From assembly GCA_022495995.1 (NCBI GenBank), contig JAFEMH010000984.1, positions 62,001 through 126,000 on the forward strand: a DNA stretch of 64,000 nt. The letters are read 5' to 3'. Of the stretch, positions 34,661-45,850 are shown one piece after another (the stretch's first letter is position 1; each line of letters starts with the position of its first letter). The stretch is from Adenophora triphylla var. japonica (Eukaryota > Streptophyta > Magnoliopsida > Asterales > Campanulaceae). The notes under the pieces were generated by a model that did no database searches, was not told where the DNA came from, and worked only from the letters and a program-made list of their open reading frames with translations. The position numbers and the translations under genes were made by a program.

Positions 34661-34677
34661 GTTTTGTAGCTAAGAAT

Positions 34678-35590
34678 GTGAGCGAAAATAGTTGGCTATG
34701 GCACAAGAGGTTGAGTCACTTAAACTTCAAGTATCTTGCAAAGATTGGTAGGGAAAACCTCGTTCGTGGTTTACCCAAAGTGGCTGACCACCATCCAGAG
34801 AAATGTCGTGCATGCCAGCTTGGTAAGCAAACCCCTTCGTCTTTCACTAGCAAGACCGCGCCTTCAACTGCAAGATGCTTACAACTGCTTCACATAGATT
34901 TGTTTGGACCCATTACCACTGCCAGCATTGGAGGAAGTAGATATACTTTAGTGGTGGTGGATGATTATTCAAGATATACGTGGGTTGATATGATGATTTC
35001 CAAAGATGATTGCTATGAGATCCTCACCCCACTTTTTAGACGGCTCCAAACTCAGAAAGAAGACGACATCGTTAGTGTTCGATCAGATAATGGAACAGAA
35101 TTTAAGAACAACGGTGTTGCTCAGTATTGTGATGACCATGGGATTGATCACAATTTTTCAACCGCTGGTGTTCCACAACAAAATGGGGTTGTGGAAAGGA
35201 AGAATAGGACGTTGATTGAAATTTGGAAAGACAATGATATCTGAAGCTAAGCTGCCTCGGTATTTATCCGAAATTTGAAGCAATCAATACAGCATGCTTC
35301 ACTCAGAACCGCTCCCTCATCAACAAAACCTATAATAAGACTCCCTATGAGCTTTGGCGAGGAAGAACCCCCAACATTGCATTCTTCAAGATCTTTGGCT
35401 GCAAATGTTTTGTCCTCTACAACGGAAGAGAAAATAGAGGTAAATTCGGAGCCAAGGCCGACGAAGGTATTTTTGTTGGGTATGCTAAACATTCAAAAGC
35501 TTTTCGTGTTTTCAATAAAACTAGTTTAAAAATAGTTGAGTCTGTCCATGTTACTTTTGATGAGCATTCTCTCCTTGAGCCACATTTGGC
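34678..35590 (+). pseudogene. Copia integrase
   Basis: The pre-integrase zinc region WLWHKRLSHLNFKYL, then CRACQLGKQ, is followed by the catalytic core: HIDLFGPI (first Asp), VRSDNGTEF (second Asp), and GVVERKNRTL (Glu), the complete DDE set. A one-base shift near 35225 moves the C-terminal part ([37 protein letters not shown]) into another frame. Integrase inserts the cDNA and makes the 5 bp target duplication seen here. Confidence 0.86.
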
Positions 35591-36720
35591 TCCAAATGTT
35601 GCTGATGATTTTGTTGAGCATAATGAAACAGGTGAACCATCTCAAACCGCACCTGAACCTCAACCGCAAAATCCAGCACCCTCAACTGAAATTCCCTCAA
35701 ACCGCACTTTTGAAACCGCACCTGAAGTTTCTACTCCAGATGCAACTCCAAGGGAAGAAGAAGTTGAGAATTCCCCTATCCAGCTTATAGAACCTCTTCG
35801 TCAACTTACATTCCATGACTTCGCTGAAGGATCTAACGACGTTCCAATTGAAGATCTTCAGCAAACCTCAGTCCAACCAGACTTACCCCCAGAGGTTCGT
35901 GAAGTCAGCAGTCACCCCCTCACAAATGTGATTGGCGATCTGATTTCCGGCGTTCAAACTAGGAGATCAAACTATGACGAGCATACCTCCTTATTATCTC
36001 AAGTTGAACCCAAGAAGATTGATGAAGCACTCCAAGATTCCAGTTGGGTCGTTGCTATGCAAGAGGAACTCAACCAGTTTGAAAGATGCAAGGTCTGGAC
36101 TTTGGTGCCTAGACCTCAGGATCAAGGAGTGATAGGAACCAAGTGGGTATTTAGGAATAAGATGAATGAAAATGGAAGCATCACTAGGAATAAAGCAAGG
36201 TTGGTTGCACAAGGATATAGGCAAGAAGAAGGAATCGATTATGATGAAACCTTTGCTCCAGTTGCAAGATTGGAAGCTATCAGAATTTTCTTAGCCTACG
36301 CCTCTTTCAAGCGTTTCAAGTTATATCAAATGGACGTGAAGAGTGCTTTCCTCAACGGCGAACTGCAAGAGACCGTGTATGTTGCCCAACCGCCTGGATT
36401 TGAAGACTCCAAATTTCCCAATCATGTCTACAAACTCCAGAAAGCTTTGTATGGACTCAAGCAAGCTCCAAGGGCATGATATGAGACTCTTTCTAAATTT
36501 TTACTAGAAAAAGGATTTAAACGCGGTAAAATCGATACAACTCTTTTTATTGCCAAATATAATGAGCATACTCTACTTGTTCAAATATATGTCGATGATA
36601 TTATTTTTGGTTCTACTAATGAGTTACTTTGTAAGCGTTTCGAGAAGCTAATGAAAAGCAAGTTTGAGATGAGCATGATGGGAGAATTAACTTTCTTCCT
36701 CGGGCTTCAAATCAAGCAAT
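35586..36720 (+). pseudogene. Copia reverse transcriptase with one nonsense codon
   Basis: The frame holds a proline/threonine-rich spacer, then [47 protein letters not shown] and [15 protein letters not shown] at 36477 replaces the Trp of the family motif APRAW. The same frame continues through LLVQIYVDDIIFGSTN (active site YVDD) to FFLGLQIKQ. Only this one nonsense codon interrupts the catalytic RT. Confidence 0.87.
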
Positions 36721-37517
36721 GCGAAGCCAAGCCAAATATACCAAGGAGCTATTAAAGAAGTTTGGATTAGAAAATGCTAAAGCATATGATACTCCAATGG
36801 CCACCGGCAGTAAGCTAGATAAGGATCTTAAAGGTAAGAAGGTTGATCAAACCTTGTATCGAGGTATGATCGGCTCATTACTTTATTTAACTGCTAGTAG
36901 GCCCGATATTATGTTTAGTGTCTGTGTATGTGCACGCTATCAAGCAGATCCTAGAGAAGCACATTTAATTGCAGTCAAGCGTATAATCCGCTATTTATCT
37001 GGAACCACTAACCTTGGACTTTGGTATTCCAAAGATTCGAACTTCGATCTTGTAGGTTATTCAGATGCAAATTATGCAGCTTGTACTATTGACAGGAAAA
37101 GCACTAGTGATACTTGTCATTTCCTCGGGAATAGACTAGTTGCTTGGGCCAGCAAGAAGCAAGCATCAGTTTCAGTGTCAACCACGGAAAGGCCTGAGTA
37201 CATTGCTTTCTGGTAGTTGCTGTCAAATCCTTTGGATGAAGCAGCAGTTGGTGGACTATGGAATTGAAGAAGGAAATTGCCCTATCATGTGCGACAACAC
37301 TTCAACAATTTCAGTCTCCAACAACCCTGTCATGCATTCCAAGACCAAGCATATAGATATCAAGTATCATTTCCTCAAAGACCATGTGGAGAAGAGGAAT
37401 ATCCATTTAGAGTACGTGGGGACAGACAACCAGATTGCTGATATCCTCACCAAGGCTCTGGACTCCAAGAGGTTTTCTTTCCTCAGAGGAGAAATGGGTA
37501 TGCTTGAACTTAAATGA
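36719..37517 (+). pseudogene. Copia RNase H
   Basis: The first frame has LYLTASRPDIMFSVCVCARY and LVGYSDANYA (catalytic Asp), DRKSTSDTCHFLGN and WASKKQASVSVSTTE. A shift after about 37195 leads to the second frame with CDNTSTISVSNNPVMHSKT, HIDIKYHFLKDHV and DILTKALD. A further shift separates it from the RT near 36720. Confidence 0.85.
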
Positions 37518-37519
37518 GT

Positions 37520-39059
37520 CCATTCTTTTTATTTGCTAACTTGTTTGTTAAGTATAGGTTGAAATTCCTGTTGAGGATTCAAACCTCCCCTGTTGAAATC
37601 GCGTGCATCAAAGCGCTCGTAGTCAAATCGGCTTGCAGCCAACCGCCTATGCCAAACCGCTTGCTGCAACATTGACCGCTTGGATCTCAACCGCATTTCA
37701 ATATAGTAACTTCTGTTTATTTCTTGTCCATAAAAAAAATATATATATATATTTCGTCGTGCAGTTGAACCGCTTTTCACTCAAAACCGCATGCTACATG
37801 TTTGTGAAACCGCATTCTTTAAACCACATATTTTTTTATGTTTTCAAACCGCATGTCTATTTTGGAAATCCAACTGCTTGTAAGAAATCGCATTCCCTCT
37901 ATTTTAGAAACCGCAAGCTATTTTTTTGTGACGAGTTGTTTGCATAAACCACATGCTGGAACCGCTTTTTCAAAACCTTTTGAAACCGCATGCCATTTAT
38001 TCCTTCCTTTACTTTTATTGAAATTTTACTTAGTATATAGGCTGGAAACCATAACCTTCCCCTTTCAAACACTGTTTGCATGTGTGGGATAAATTTGGAT
38101 TACAATGCCACGTACTAGTAATTTTTGTTCTCAAATCTAAAATCTATACCCAAACCTCTCTACCCCAAACACTTCCAATTCAAACCCTAAAGTAGAAGCT
38201 GCCAAGGATGGCTCTGATCGCATGGATGACCACTTAGAGCCTGAGATTGCAACGAATGGCTCTTAGAACACGGTCAACCGCAGTGAGCCTGAATTTCAAG
38301 CCAATACTCAACTACCTTCAACCGCGCCTAAAACCCAAACCGCTCCCTTATCCCCAACCACACCTTCCTTCCCTACCTCCCCTCCTCCGAATTATGCCCA
38401 AATCCTTTCCTCTCTCCACTTGATTCAAGGCCAACTACTCACCATCAAAGGGGGAGAGATCTCTAAACCCAAGTCTCTAGATCTTCTCAATCCCAGCTGC
38501 TCCAAACTCAATCCCTTGAGATGGCAATTCTTAAATCTTTATTGCTTGATGCCATTAAGGGGGAGAGATCTATACAGCAATCTTTCAACTCCTAATGCTG
38601 GGACCATAACATTTCAGGGGGAGTTGCATTCATTCTTCAACTCTCTAAACTCCTCCTTCCATGATGAACCGCTTTCATCTCTGTAATTTCTTTTGAATTC
38701 TTTTTGCTTTTTAGACCGCATTCTCCATGTATCTCTTTTGGTCTATATTTTTGATTTTGCAAATCTCATTCAAACATTTTTCAACTTAAAATCACTCTTT
38801 TGAATTGATGTTTAAACATTCAGTTTAAACTGCACTTTGAACTTAAAATCGTAATTTTTAAGTGCACTGAATGCATTTCTATACTTTTCAAGTTATAAGT
38901 TCCAATCTTTCAATAGTATAGAAATCTATAGCTTAAGCTAAGTGTGTGCATTGACTTGGGACATGACTTACCATGTTAATTCTTATGGACATGTTTTTAC
39001 CAAGTACAATGATTGCTTTTGCTGTAGTAGGTAATGACATCAATCAAATAGGGGGAGAT
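37520..39059 (+). other. Sirevirus 3' noncoding region with multiple polypurine tracts
   Basis: About 1.5 kb between RNase H and the 3' LTR. It is rich in AAACCGC / CAACCGC (37590-38000, 38270-38350) and carries AGGGGGAG tracts near 38448, 38556, 38617 and the terminal one at 39049. ATGCCACGTACTAG at 38106 could be the start of a former extra ORF, as some Sireviruses have, but it meets a stop soon and shows no recognisable domain. Confidence 0.7.
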
Positions 39060-40796
39060 TGTTGGGTATGCATGTTTTAACCCTCCTATTTTGTATTAGA
39101 TTTGATTGATACCATAACCTCCTATTTATTTTAAGGACTTTAGGACCCTATGTAATGAAGCTTAGACTTCAATTTTTTAGCTAAGTCCATTTTATAGAAT
39201 ATGTTAAATTTAGGCTTGAAGACTGGCACAAGACTCATTGGATCTGAGGATTTGAGGATCTGAGGATCTGAGGATGCAGTTCAAAGTTTCAGACCGCGTT
39301 GACAAATCCTCCTTGCAAAACCGCTTGGAGGAATTCTTGTCCAAAACCGCTTGGGGAATTCTTGTCCAAAACCGCTTGGCGGAATTCTTGTCCAAAACCG
39401 CTTGGGGAATTCTTGTCCAAAACCGCTTGGCGGAATTCTTGTCCAAAACCGCTTGGGGAATTCTTGTCCAAAACCGCTTGGTGGAAACCTTGTCTGAAAC
39501 CGCTCCTGAACTCCTAAGTGCAAATCTCATTATGAACTGCTCCATGCAAACTGCTTTGCAGTTCCATCCTTGAGACCGTACTTATGAATCCCTCCTCTGG
39601 TGAAACCGCTTCTGTCAGAACCGCTTCTACACCAGAACCGCTTCAATGATTGAAGACTTGAAGTGAACCACATTTGACCATTGGAATCCACGTCAGCAAT
39701 ATCAAAAGTCAACCACCATATCTTGTCACGTGACTACTTTTCAGACAAGATCTGCAAGGATCTTGAAAAGGTGACAGATGTCCTATCCACCTTAATTGCA
39801 GCTGAGGTCTGATCATCTTTACCTGCAACTACAGTTCCTAAGGACAAAAGTGGATATTGTGGACCAATGGGAAAGCACCAGCACTGTCCTTGCAACAGTA
39901 TTATCCAACGGCTAGTTCCTTGGTGCTTGGGTATAAATACCCCTAATCTTCACCATTTGAAGTTTGCTTGAGAATTTGAATGTGCTGTGAGTTCATACGA
40001 AGATTGAAGCTTTGCCCAGAAAATTCTTAGTCTTTTGAATCTTCATCTTCTACTTCAAGAAAAATATCCCAGCCCAGATATCAAGCCTTAACACATTCAA
40101 GAATCATTGAGCTCTCCATCTCTTAGATTCAAGGAGCCTTGATCTTGAATACACACGCACACCTCACCTGTTTAATCACATAGATTATTCATTTGAGATA
40201 CACTGGTTATAGTCTTAGGATTTGTTCTTCATAGAATAGATTTTGATTTGAGTTTGAATACTTTGTATCTTGTAATCTCTCTCTCATACTCAATATAAAA
40301 TCTAACTCTTAGAAAATCCAAGACTAACCATCTTGGTAGTGGACGTAGATCTTTTATAGATTGAACCACTCCAAATATTGTGTTCTTACTTTCTGCATTT
40401 ATTTTCTTGTGCTTACTGATTATCTATCTTTATCTCTGTTTGATCTTTATTGTAGTTATCCATTATTGTGAAATTGTGTTTGAAGTTAACATTGTCAAAA
40501 CCTCAATTTTCAGTTTTATAACTACACACAAAACTGCCCCAAAACCGCTTCCCAAAAACCGCCTCCCCAAAACCGCCTCCCTAAAACCGCCTCCCTAAAA
40601 CCGCCTCTCCCAAAACCGCTTTATAACTTCAATATTCCGCTGTGCATTTTACAACTCTACTTGCAGTTTCTTATACACTGCAAGAGGTTTTGTAAGCAAG
40701 AGGTTTAGTTTTTAAAAGAGGGCGAAAAATTTATTACAGCTATTCACCCCCCCTCTAGCTGTATTTTCACCCTTGTTGCCACCTTTGGGACCAACA
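39060..40796 (+). repeat. 3' LTR of the Sirevirus-type element
   Basis: Near-identical to 30058-31813. TATA box TATAAATA at 39932-39939. One fewer 25 bp unit, but one extra TGAGGATC-type 10 bp unit at about 39255. The polypurine tract AGGGGGAGAT directly precedes it. Confidence 0.93.
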
Positions 40797-41410
40797 TCTT
40801 CATTGATCCCCTTCATGTCCTCGACTCTCCAAGCGAAGACGTCGAGACTGTTTTTTTAAGAGGGTGATGATTTCTTCCTTCTCTTCTGGAGATAACTGGC
40901 CCCCGATTTTGATTTTTTGCTCAGGATAGTCAGGATTGATGACTACCTCTTCCAGCCATTTCTGTGCTCCATTCCATTTCGTAGACTGTCTCGGAATTCC
41001 AGGGATTCGATGATGATTTCTCTAATTCTCCTACCCTCATTGTCATTCACGTTGAGGCCTTCTTCTTCCATTAGTTCATCAACGTCGGGCAGATCGACTA
41101 TCCTCAAGTCATGGTTGGCCCCCGAGTTCTGGCCGTTGACGAGAACAGGATCTGCCTCAGAGACGGACGGAACTATGCCCTGGTCAGATGCAATTTCTAG
41201 GACCATGGGCTCTTCATCTAGTACCTCACGGATATAGCTCACCCTACAGCTGGTATGGGTAGTTTTCAATGACTTAGAGATCTTGATATTGTCTTCGGGG
41301 GTGTCTATCTCCACGCTTTTAGATTTCTTCTGGCTTTGCACGACATGCTCCAAGAAGTCTTTGGCGGTCGCCCTCACGCATCCAATTCCAGCACGAGTAG
41401 GAAATTTGAC
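40797..41410 (-). pseudogene. Gypsy linker between protease and RT
   Basis: The frame at 41377-40943 (MRATAKDFLEHVVQS...) is acidic and poorly conserved, typical of the spacer after protease. A frame change near 40943 leads to INPDYPEQKIKIGGQL and KEEIITLLKKNSLDVFAW, the conserved lead-in to the gypsy RT, which reaches the Copia target site TCTTC at 40797-40801. Confidence 0.75.
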
Positions 41411-41413
41411 CCG

Positions 41414-42880
41414 TTAGTGAGGAAGGGAGGCGACCAACCCAAGTTTTGCTTGACTTGGAATGCCCAGGATAGCATGATAATCATTTGTTAGATCCATGAC
41501 TACGAAGGTGACGGTAGCCGTGGATCGGAAGGGATGTTCGCCAATTTCAAGTTCCAGCTCAACAGTTCCCTTGGCACCTACTTTATGGTTGGTGAAACCT
41601 TCCAACCTTCCATGATAAGGCTCAAGTATGGTATCTTTTAAGCCCATCTGTCGGAAGGCAGAGTAGTACAGAATATCACGGGAGGCCCCCGTGTCAACAA
41701 GAAGCCCTTCAGATTCCACATTATCAATCCGACCTTTTATCACCAAGGGTTGTTCACGGGCAGTACGGCTCCCTGCCATTTCATTGGGAGAAAAACTGAC
41801 CTCTTCCGCTTTATGAACCCAAGCAGGAACGTGGTATACCTTGCTTAGTTCATGGATTTGGTTCCTTAGCTGTCGAGTAGAGACTGTCTCTTCTCGGATC
41901 ACATGCAGCTTGGCCCTAGGAGGCCTCTGTTCTCCATCCTCGCTCTTATCATCATCTTCACTTTCCTCTTCCTTCTGCTTCCGCTTGCCATCTTTCTTCA
42001 TGATATAGCGGTCTAGTTTTCCCTTGTCGACCCACCTTTGGATCATGCGCTTGAGGGCGATGCACCTCTCGGTGTTGTGACCATGGTCCTTGTGGAAATC
42101 ACAGAATTTAGAAGTGTCGCGAGGGAATTTTGGTTTGTCGCTCAGCGGGCGAGGTGGTGGAAGGTTTACTAGCTGCATGATTTCAGTGATGGGCTTGGTA
42201 AGAGGGGTAAATATTTCAGGCTTTTCAGTACTTCTCGTTCTATTCTTCCCCTTAGATCCCTTACCATTCCCATTGTCATTGGAAGCGTGGCGAGTGCCAG
42301 CCGCTTCTGGTTCCGCCTTGTCAGATCCCCTTTTCTTGCTCTTATCCTCAGCCATGGCAATGGCATAAGCCACGTTGTACAAATCAGCCTTGAACTTAGG
42401 TTCTCGGGCGGAGAGTTCATAAATGAGGGGACCGGATCTCAGTCCGGAGTTGAAACAAACAATTACCTCTCTATCAGTGAGGCTTTCTTCCACTTGTTCC
42501 GCCATGGTTCGGAACCGATTGTAATAACTGAGGGTGGTCTCATTCTTCCCTTGCTCGATATTGGCAAGGTCAGTCAACCTCTTCTTCCTCCTTCCAGCAG
42601 TGGCAAAGTGGTCCAAGAACATTATCCTCATGCCTCTCCAGCTATCGACGCAACATTTTTTCAGCTCACGGAACCAGGTCAAGGCTGTTCCGGAGAAGGT
42701 GCTCGCGAAAGCTTTACAGAGCATGTCATCAGCTTTGGTGAGGAGGTTCATGGTTTGTTCAAAACTTTGCACGTGGTCCTTCGCGTCTTGGGTTTCGTTA
42801 TATTTTTCAAAACTTGGGACCTTAAAGTGAGGATTAGGTGGTGCATCAATTATCCTCTGGGAGAACGGACGGGTGGGACC
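41414..42880 (-). pseudogene. Gypsy gag and protease
   Basis: The gag core reads FASTFSGTALTWFRELKK, FLDHFATAGRRKK and ETTLSYYNRFRTMAEQVEE (Retrotrans_gag). A CDFHKDHGHNTERC zinc-binding motif follows. The aspartic protease has GLLVDTGASRDILYYSAF (active site DTGAS) and YHAILGIPSQAKLG. The longest ATG-started frame is 42772-41414 (452 codons), but the frame continues upstream with APPNPHFKVPSFEKYNE, so the true start is lost at the right. 42820-42909 holds a 53 bp tandem duplication (GACCTTAAAGTGAGGATTAG appears twice). This is the best preserved part of the element. Confidence 0.85.
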
Positions 42881-42914
42881 TTAAAGTGAGGATTAGGTGG
42901 TGCATCAATTATTC

Positions 42915-44358
42915 TATCGCATACAAAACATGCAATAAGCATATAAACAATTTATATCTTAAACCTAGCATGTTAATTCAAACTTAATCATACGAACGGG
43001 GCTCTGATACCACTGTTGGGTTTTACGGGTCCATGCGCAGCGGAATTAAGCATTAAAACATAAAACCCAAGAAACCCTAGGATCCGTTCTATACAATTAA
43101 TTTTAAATTCCTATGAGATAGAATTATACCAACCTTGAACGCTTTCCGTTCTTGAGCTATCGAACGATTTGATTGTGTGATATCGAATCACAAACTTCGT
43201 TCTTCAACTTGCTTGAACTCTAAGCCTTGATCGATGAACGAGCGAAGACCCTCTTTCGGTATCCACACCTTTGAATGAATTCAAGAACAACTTCTTGATG
43301 ATTGCTAGATCTAAACCTTGAAGAATATTGAGAGTATTTTATTGTGAATTTTGCTTAAAATTTTCGGCTAGCTTTTTAGGTCTGACAGAACCCTTGTATT
43401 TATACTACAATAGTAGGAATACCTCTCCTAATCGTATTAGGAGAGACAGGCTGTCAAACCGCGTACGGGCCTAATATGTCGCGCGGTATATTAAGCCATT
43501 GGCTTAAGATGTCGCGTGACATATATAGCCAGATACTGAAACTCTCAATCATTCTTCCTCCGGTTTAACCAATTCATTCTAGTTGTGTGTGACCCAATAG
43601 GATTACATCATGTTGGCAATGAGTTCGATCATATCGAACCTCATAAGACATAAGCGGACTCTAGCAAGCCATTATGTCTACCCAAATGATGTAACGTAAG
43701 AGTTCACGTTTCCAATGGTGTACTTCCATTTCTCCCTTTGTCTCACGATGTTTATATTGAACACAAGTCATGGTCATTGTCAACTTGTCTTTGTTCAATG
43801 CTTTCTCGATTTCTTGAGTATAATGATAATTCTAATCATATTGGGGTACGGCCATACACTTTCATCATTATCACTCATCGAGGGGCCCAAGCAAAACATC
43901 TCTCTTCCGAGGGACAAATTCCATCTTGACTTATCATCCTTCCCATCATGAATCCGATCATGCCAAAGATAGCCTTTATAGATATCGTGTTAAGATATCG
44001 TTTGACTAAAATCAAACATGACTTTTCATCATATGTAAGGACATGATAATCTCAGGTCTAGGGATTAAATGAAGTAACCTTATGAGATTTACTTATGACA
44101 TTTGACCATGTCATAAATCTCATGCGGGTCATGTCCAGCCACTTGTTCTCTAACAAGTACTCATAATTTCAATGCATTTAATCATCACATGATTATCCAT
44201 TGACAATTATACTAATCATTCTTTCAATAATTAGGGACGGAGATTATTACAATAAATATGCAAACTATATAATAATCAAATAATAAACTTAAACGATAAA
44301 GATGATACATAACGGTTTTCAGTTAAACATAACTAAAGCCTAGGGCATTACACCAACA
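42915..44358 (-). mobile_element. Copia LTR plus primer site and leader stub
   Basis: The LTR spans 43014-44358 (TGTTGG...CCAACA, 1345 bp). To its left GGCTCTGATACCA (42999-43012) is the reverse complement of the Met-tRNA primer site, so this is the 5' LTR of a minus-strand element, followed by only about 100 bp of AT-rich leader before the gypsy gag begins. It shares text such as CGGACTCTAGCAAGCCAT and CATGCGCAGCGGAAT with the LTRs at 52613 and 58923, so it belongs to a related family. It contains AATATGTCGCGCGGTATATT and a GTCGCGTGACAT motif. Confidence 0.8.
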
Positions 44359-45690
44359 GTTCGTTTGGGTCTGCTCCTCAGCGGTAACACTTGTAAATCG
44401 CCCGTCTTCCATTGCAAATCAACGATTGTAACAGCAAATCACCGAACGAAAAGTTTTCCACCAAATCAAGATTTTCGGCCTAAATTCGGAACAGAATCCA
44501 GACGCTAACACGAAATTGCAAATTGCAATTTAACAACACCAAATTTTCCGGCCAAAACGTTTGCTTCAGGCAAAAACTTGGCAAATTTCGGCCGAATTCT
44601 GCAGAATCCGGCAAAACAAAGAACAGAGTAAACGGAGCAGCAGTTTTCCGTTCAAAATCCCGAAATTATCCGGCAAGAAATCTGGCTTCAGGCGAGAATT
44701 TTCCAGGCCAAACAAAGGTCGTTTGAATCGATTCCCGGCAATGGAACCAATTGATGATGCCAAAATCGTCAAATCAGCCCAAATCCAAGTGATCGTTTGC
44801 TCCGGCGATTGCTTAACATGAAAATAAGACAAAACACGTAAAATAAGCCGGGGCTTCACCGGCGAAGGCCTTCCGGCGTGAGAATAAATTCACGGTTTTG
44901 TGGTGAGAAACTAAATTGACAGAGTTTCGGAATATAAAAAGTAACGTATTTATAGGGATTGATTGATAGAATCCATATTGAACTTGGACTGTAAAGAGAT
45001 AAGGTATAATCCTAGGAGGATTATATCTGTTAAGGAGTCCTTATTTGATCTGTATTGTAGGAGGTAGATACAATTCTGATATGATTGTAACTGCTGAATC
45101 CTTGTTTGACTAGGATTGTTGTAACTGCTCGCCGGTAAGCCGAGGAGAGTAATTTCCTTATCTCGTCATTTGCAGGTAGGGCCGAGATGCATGAATTTGT
45201 CCTCTCGTCATATAAATCTCTGTCGATATGAAGAAACGCCGAGATGCATAATTTTGCCTCCTCGTCATATGAGGATATGTCGAGGAGAATGATTTTGGAT
45301 CCTCGACATGTGAATATATGCCGAGGGGCGAGCTTTCCTCTCCTCGTCATTCATGAACTCTCGGTCCATGATGAGCCGGAAAAAGAATAAGTAACATAGA
45401 GAGCCCGTTGGTAACGTCAAGGCCAAGGAAGGCACCTCGTCCTCTAAGGAGGTGATCTCGACATACGAGGGAGGTCTCCTCGGCCCTCATAGTTGGGGCA
45501 TATTTAGCTTGCTTGTTGGGCCTAGATTGGCCTTATTGATGACGAGGTACGAGACCGAGGAAGGCCATTATTGTCTCTCGTAACTCAGAGATGGATTATG
45601 TGTATAGCCCAATCCACTTGGGCCTGACCTGGACAAGCCCATGTTCGTATCTCGGTTTATACTGTTCAAAGAGTAATTTTAGTTTTATAC
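44359..45690 (-). mobile_element. LTR-like sequence related to 13160-13906
   Basis: On the minus strand the order matches the plus-strand copy at 13160-13906: CAGTATAAACCGAGATACGA and CCCAAGTGGATTGG, a repeat block (45170-45360; units of about 55-60 bp with CTCGTCATATGAGGATATG / GATATGTCGAGGAG), CCTATAAATACG near 44955 as TATA region, then CGCCGGAAGGCCTTCGCCGG and GAAGCCCCGGC at 44860. To the left, 44359-44800 contains repeated CCGGC/TTTTCCGG motifs. It is probably an LTR with some adjacent internal sequence. Boundaries unknown. Confidence 0.45.
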
Positions 45691-45850
45691 TTTTGGGTAT
45701 AGGAGCGGATTGCTTAGTAAAATATGAGACTTTTTTATTATTTTTAAGAAAATGTGAAAATTTTTGAAAAAAAATACTTTTATACATAGGTATAAGAGCA
45801 ATTTTAGTTTTATATATTTGGATATAAGAACGACGAGCAGGGATAATGTA

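Larger units (their letters stand above)
30058..40796 (+). mobile_element. Full-length Sirevirus-type Copia retrotransposon
   Basis: 10.7 kb, with LTRs of 1756 bp (30058-31813) and 1737 bp (39060-40796) that start TGTTGG and end CCAACA. The target duplication TCTTC is perfect at 30053-30057 and 40797-40801. The tRNA-Met primer site TGGTATCAGAGC is at 31816-31827. Order: gag, protease, integrase, RT, RNase H (Copia order), then 1.5 kb with several AGGGGGAG polypurine tracts (38448, 38556, 38617, 39049), a Sirevirus hallmark. The LTRs differ by roughly nine substitutions plus small indels by eye, so it inserted recently relative to the gypsy element it split. All genes contain stops or frameshifts. 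Confidence 0.93.
27780..42910 (-). mobile_element. Ty3/gypsy retrotransposon, Tat-type, truncated at both ends and split by a Copia element
   Basis: Domains run right to left: gag, protease, reverse transcriptase, RNase H, a second archaeal-type RNase H, and integrase zinc-binding region. The extra RNase H is the hallmark of the Tat lineage. A complete Copia element occupies 30058-40796; its flanks rejoin in frame within the segment before the RT (minus strand DVFAW...GINEE, then VALHSLEVDP). The integrase core, both LTRs and the start of gag are missing. Many frameshifts and stops are present. Its own part sums to about 4.4 kb. Confidence 0.85.

Noticed and set aside
42287..42889. Plus-strand 200-codon open frame
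   Set aside because: Antisense of the gypsy gag coding sequence; no independent domain.
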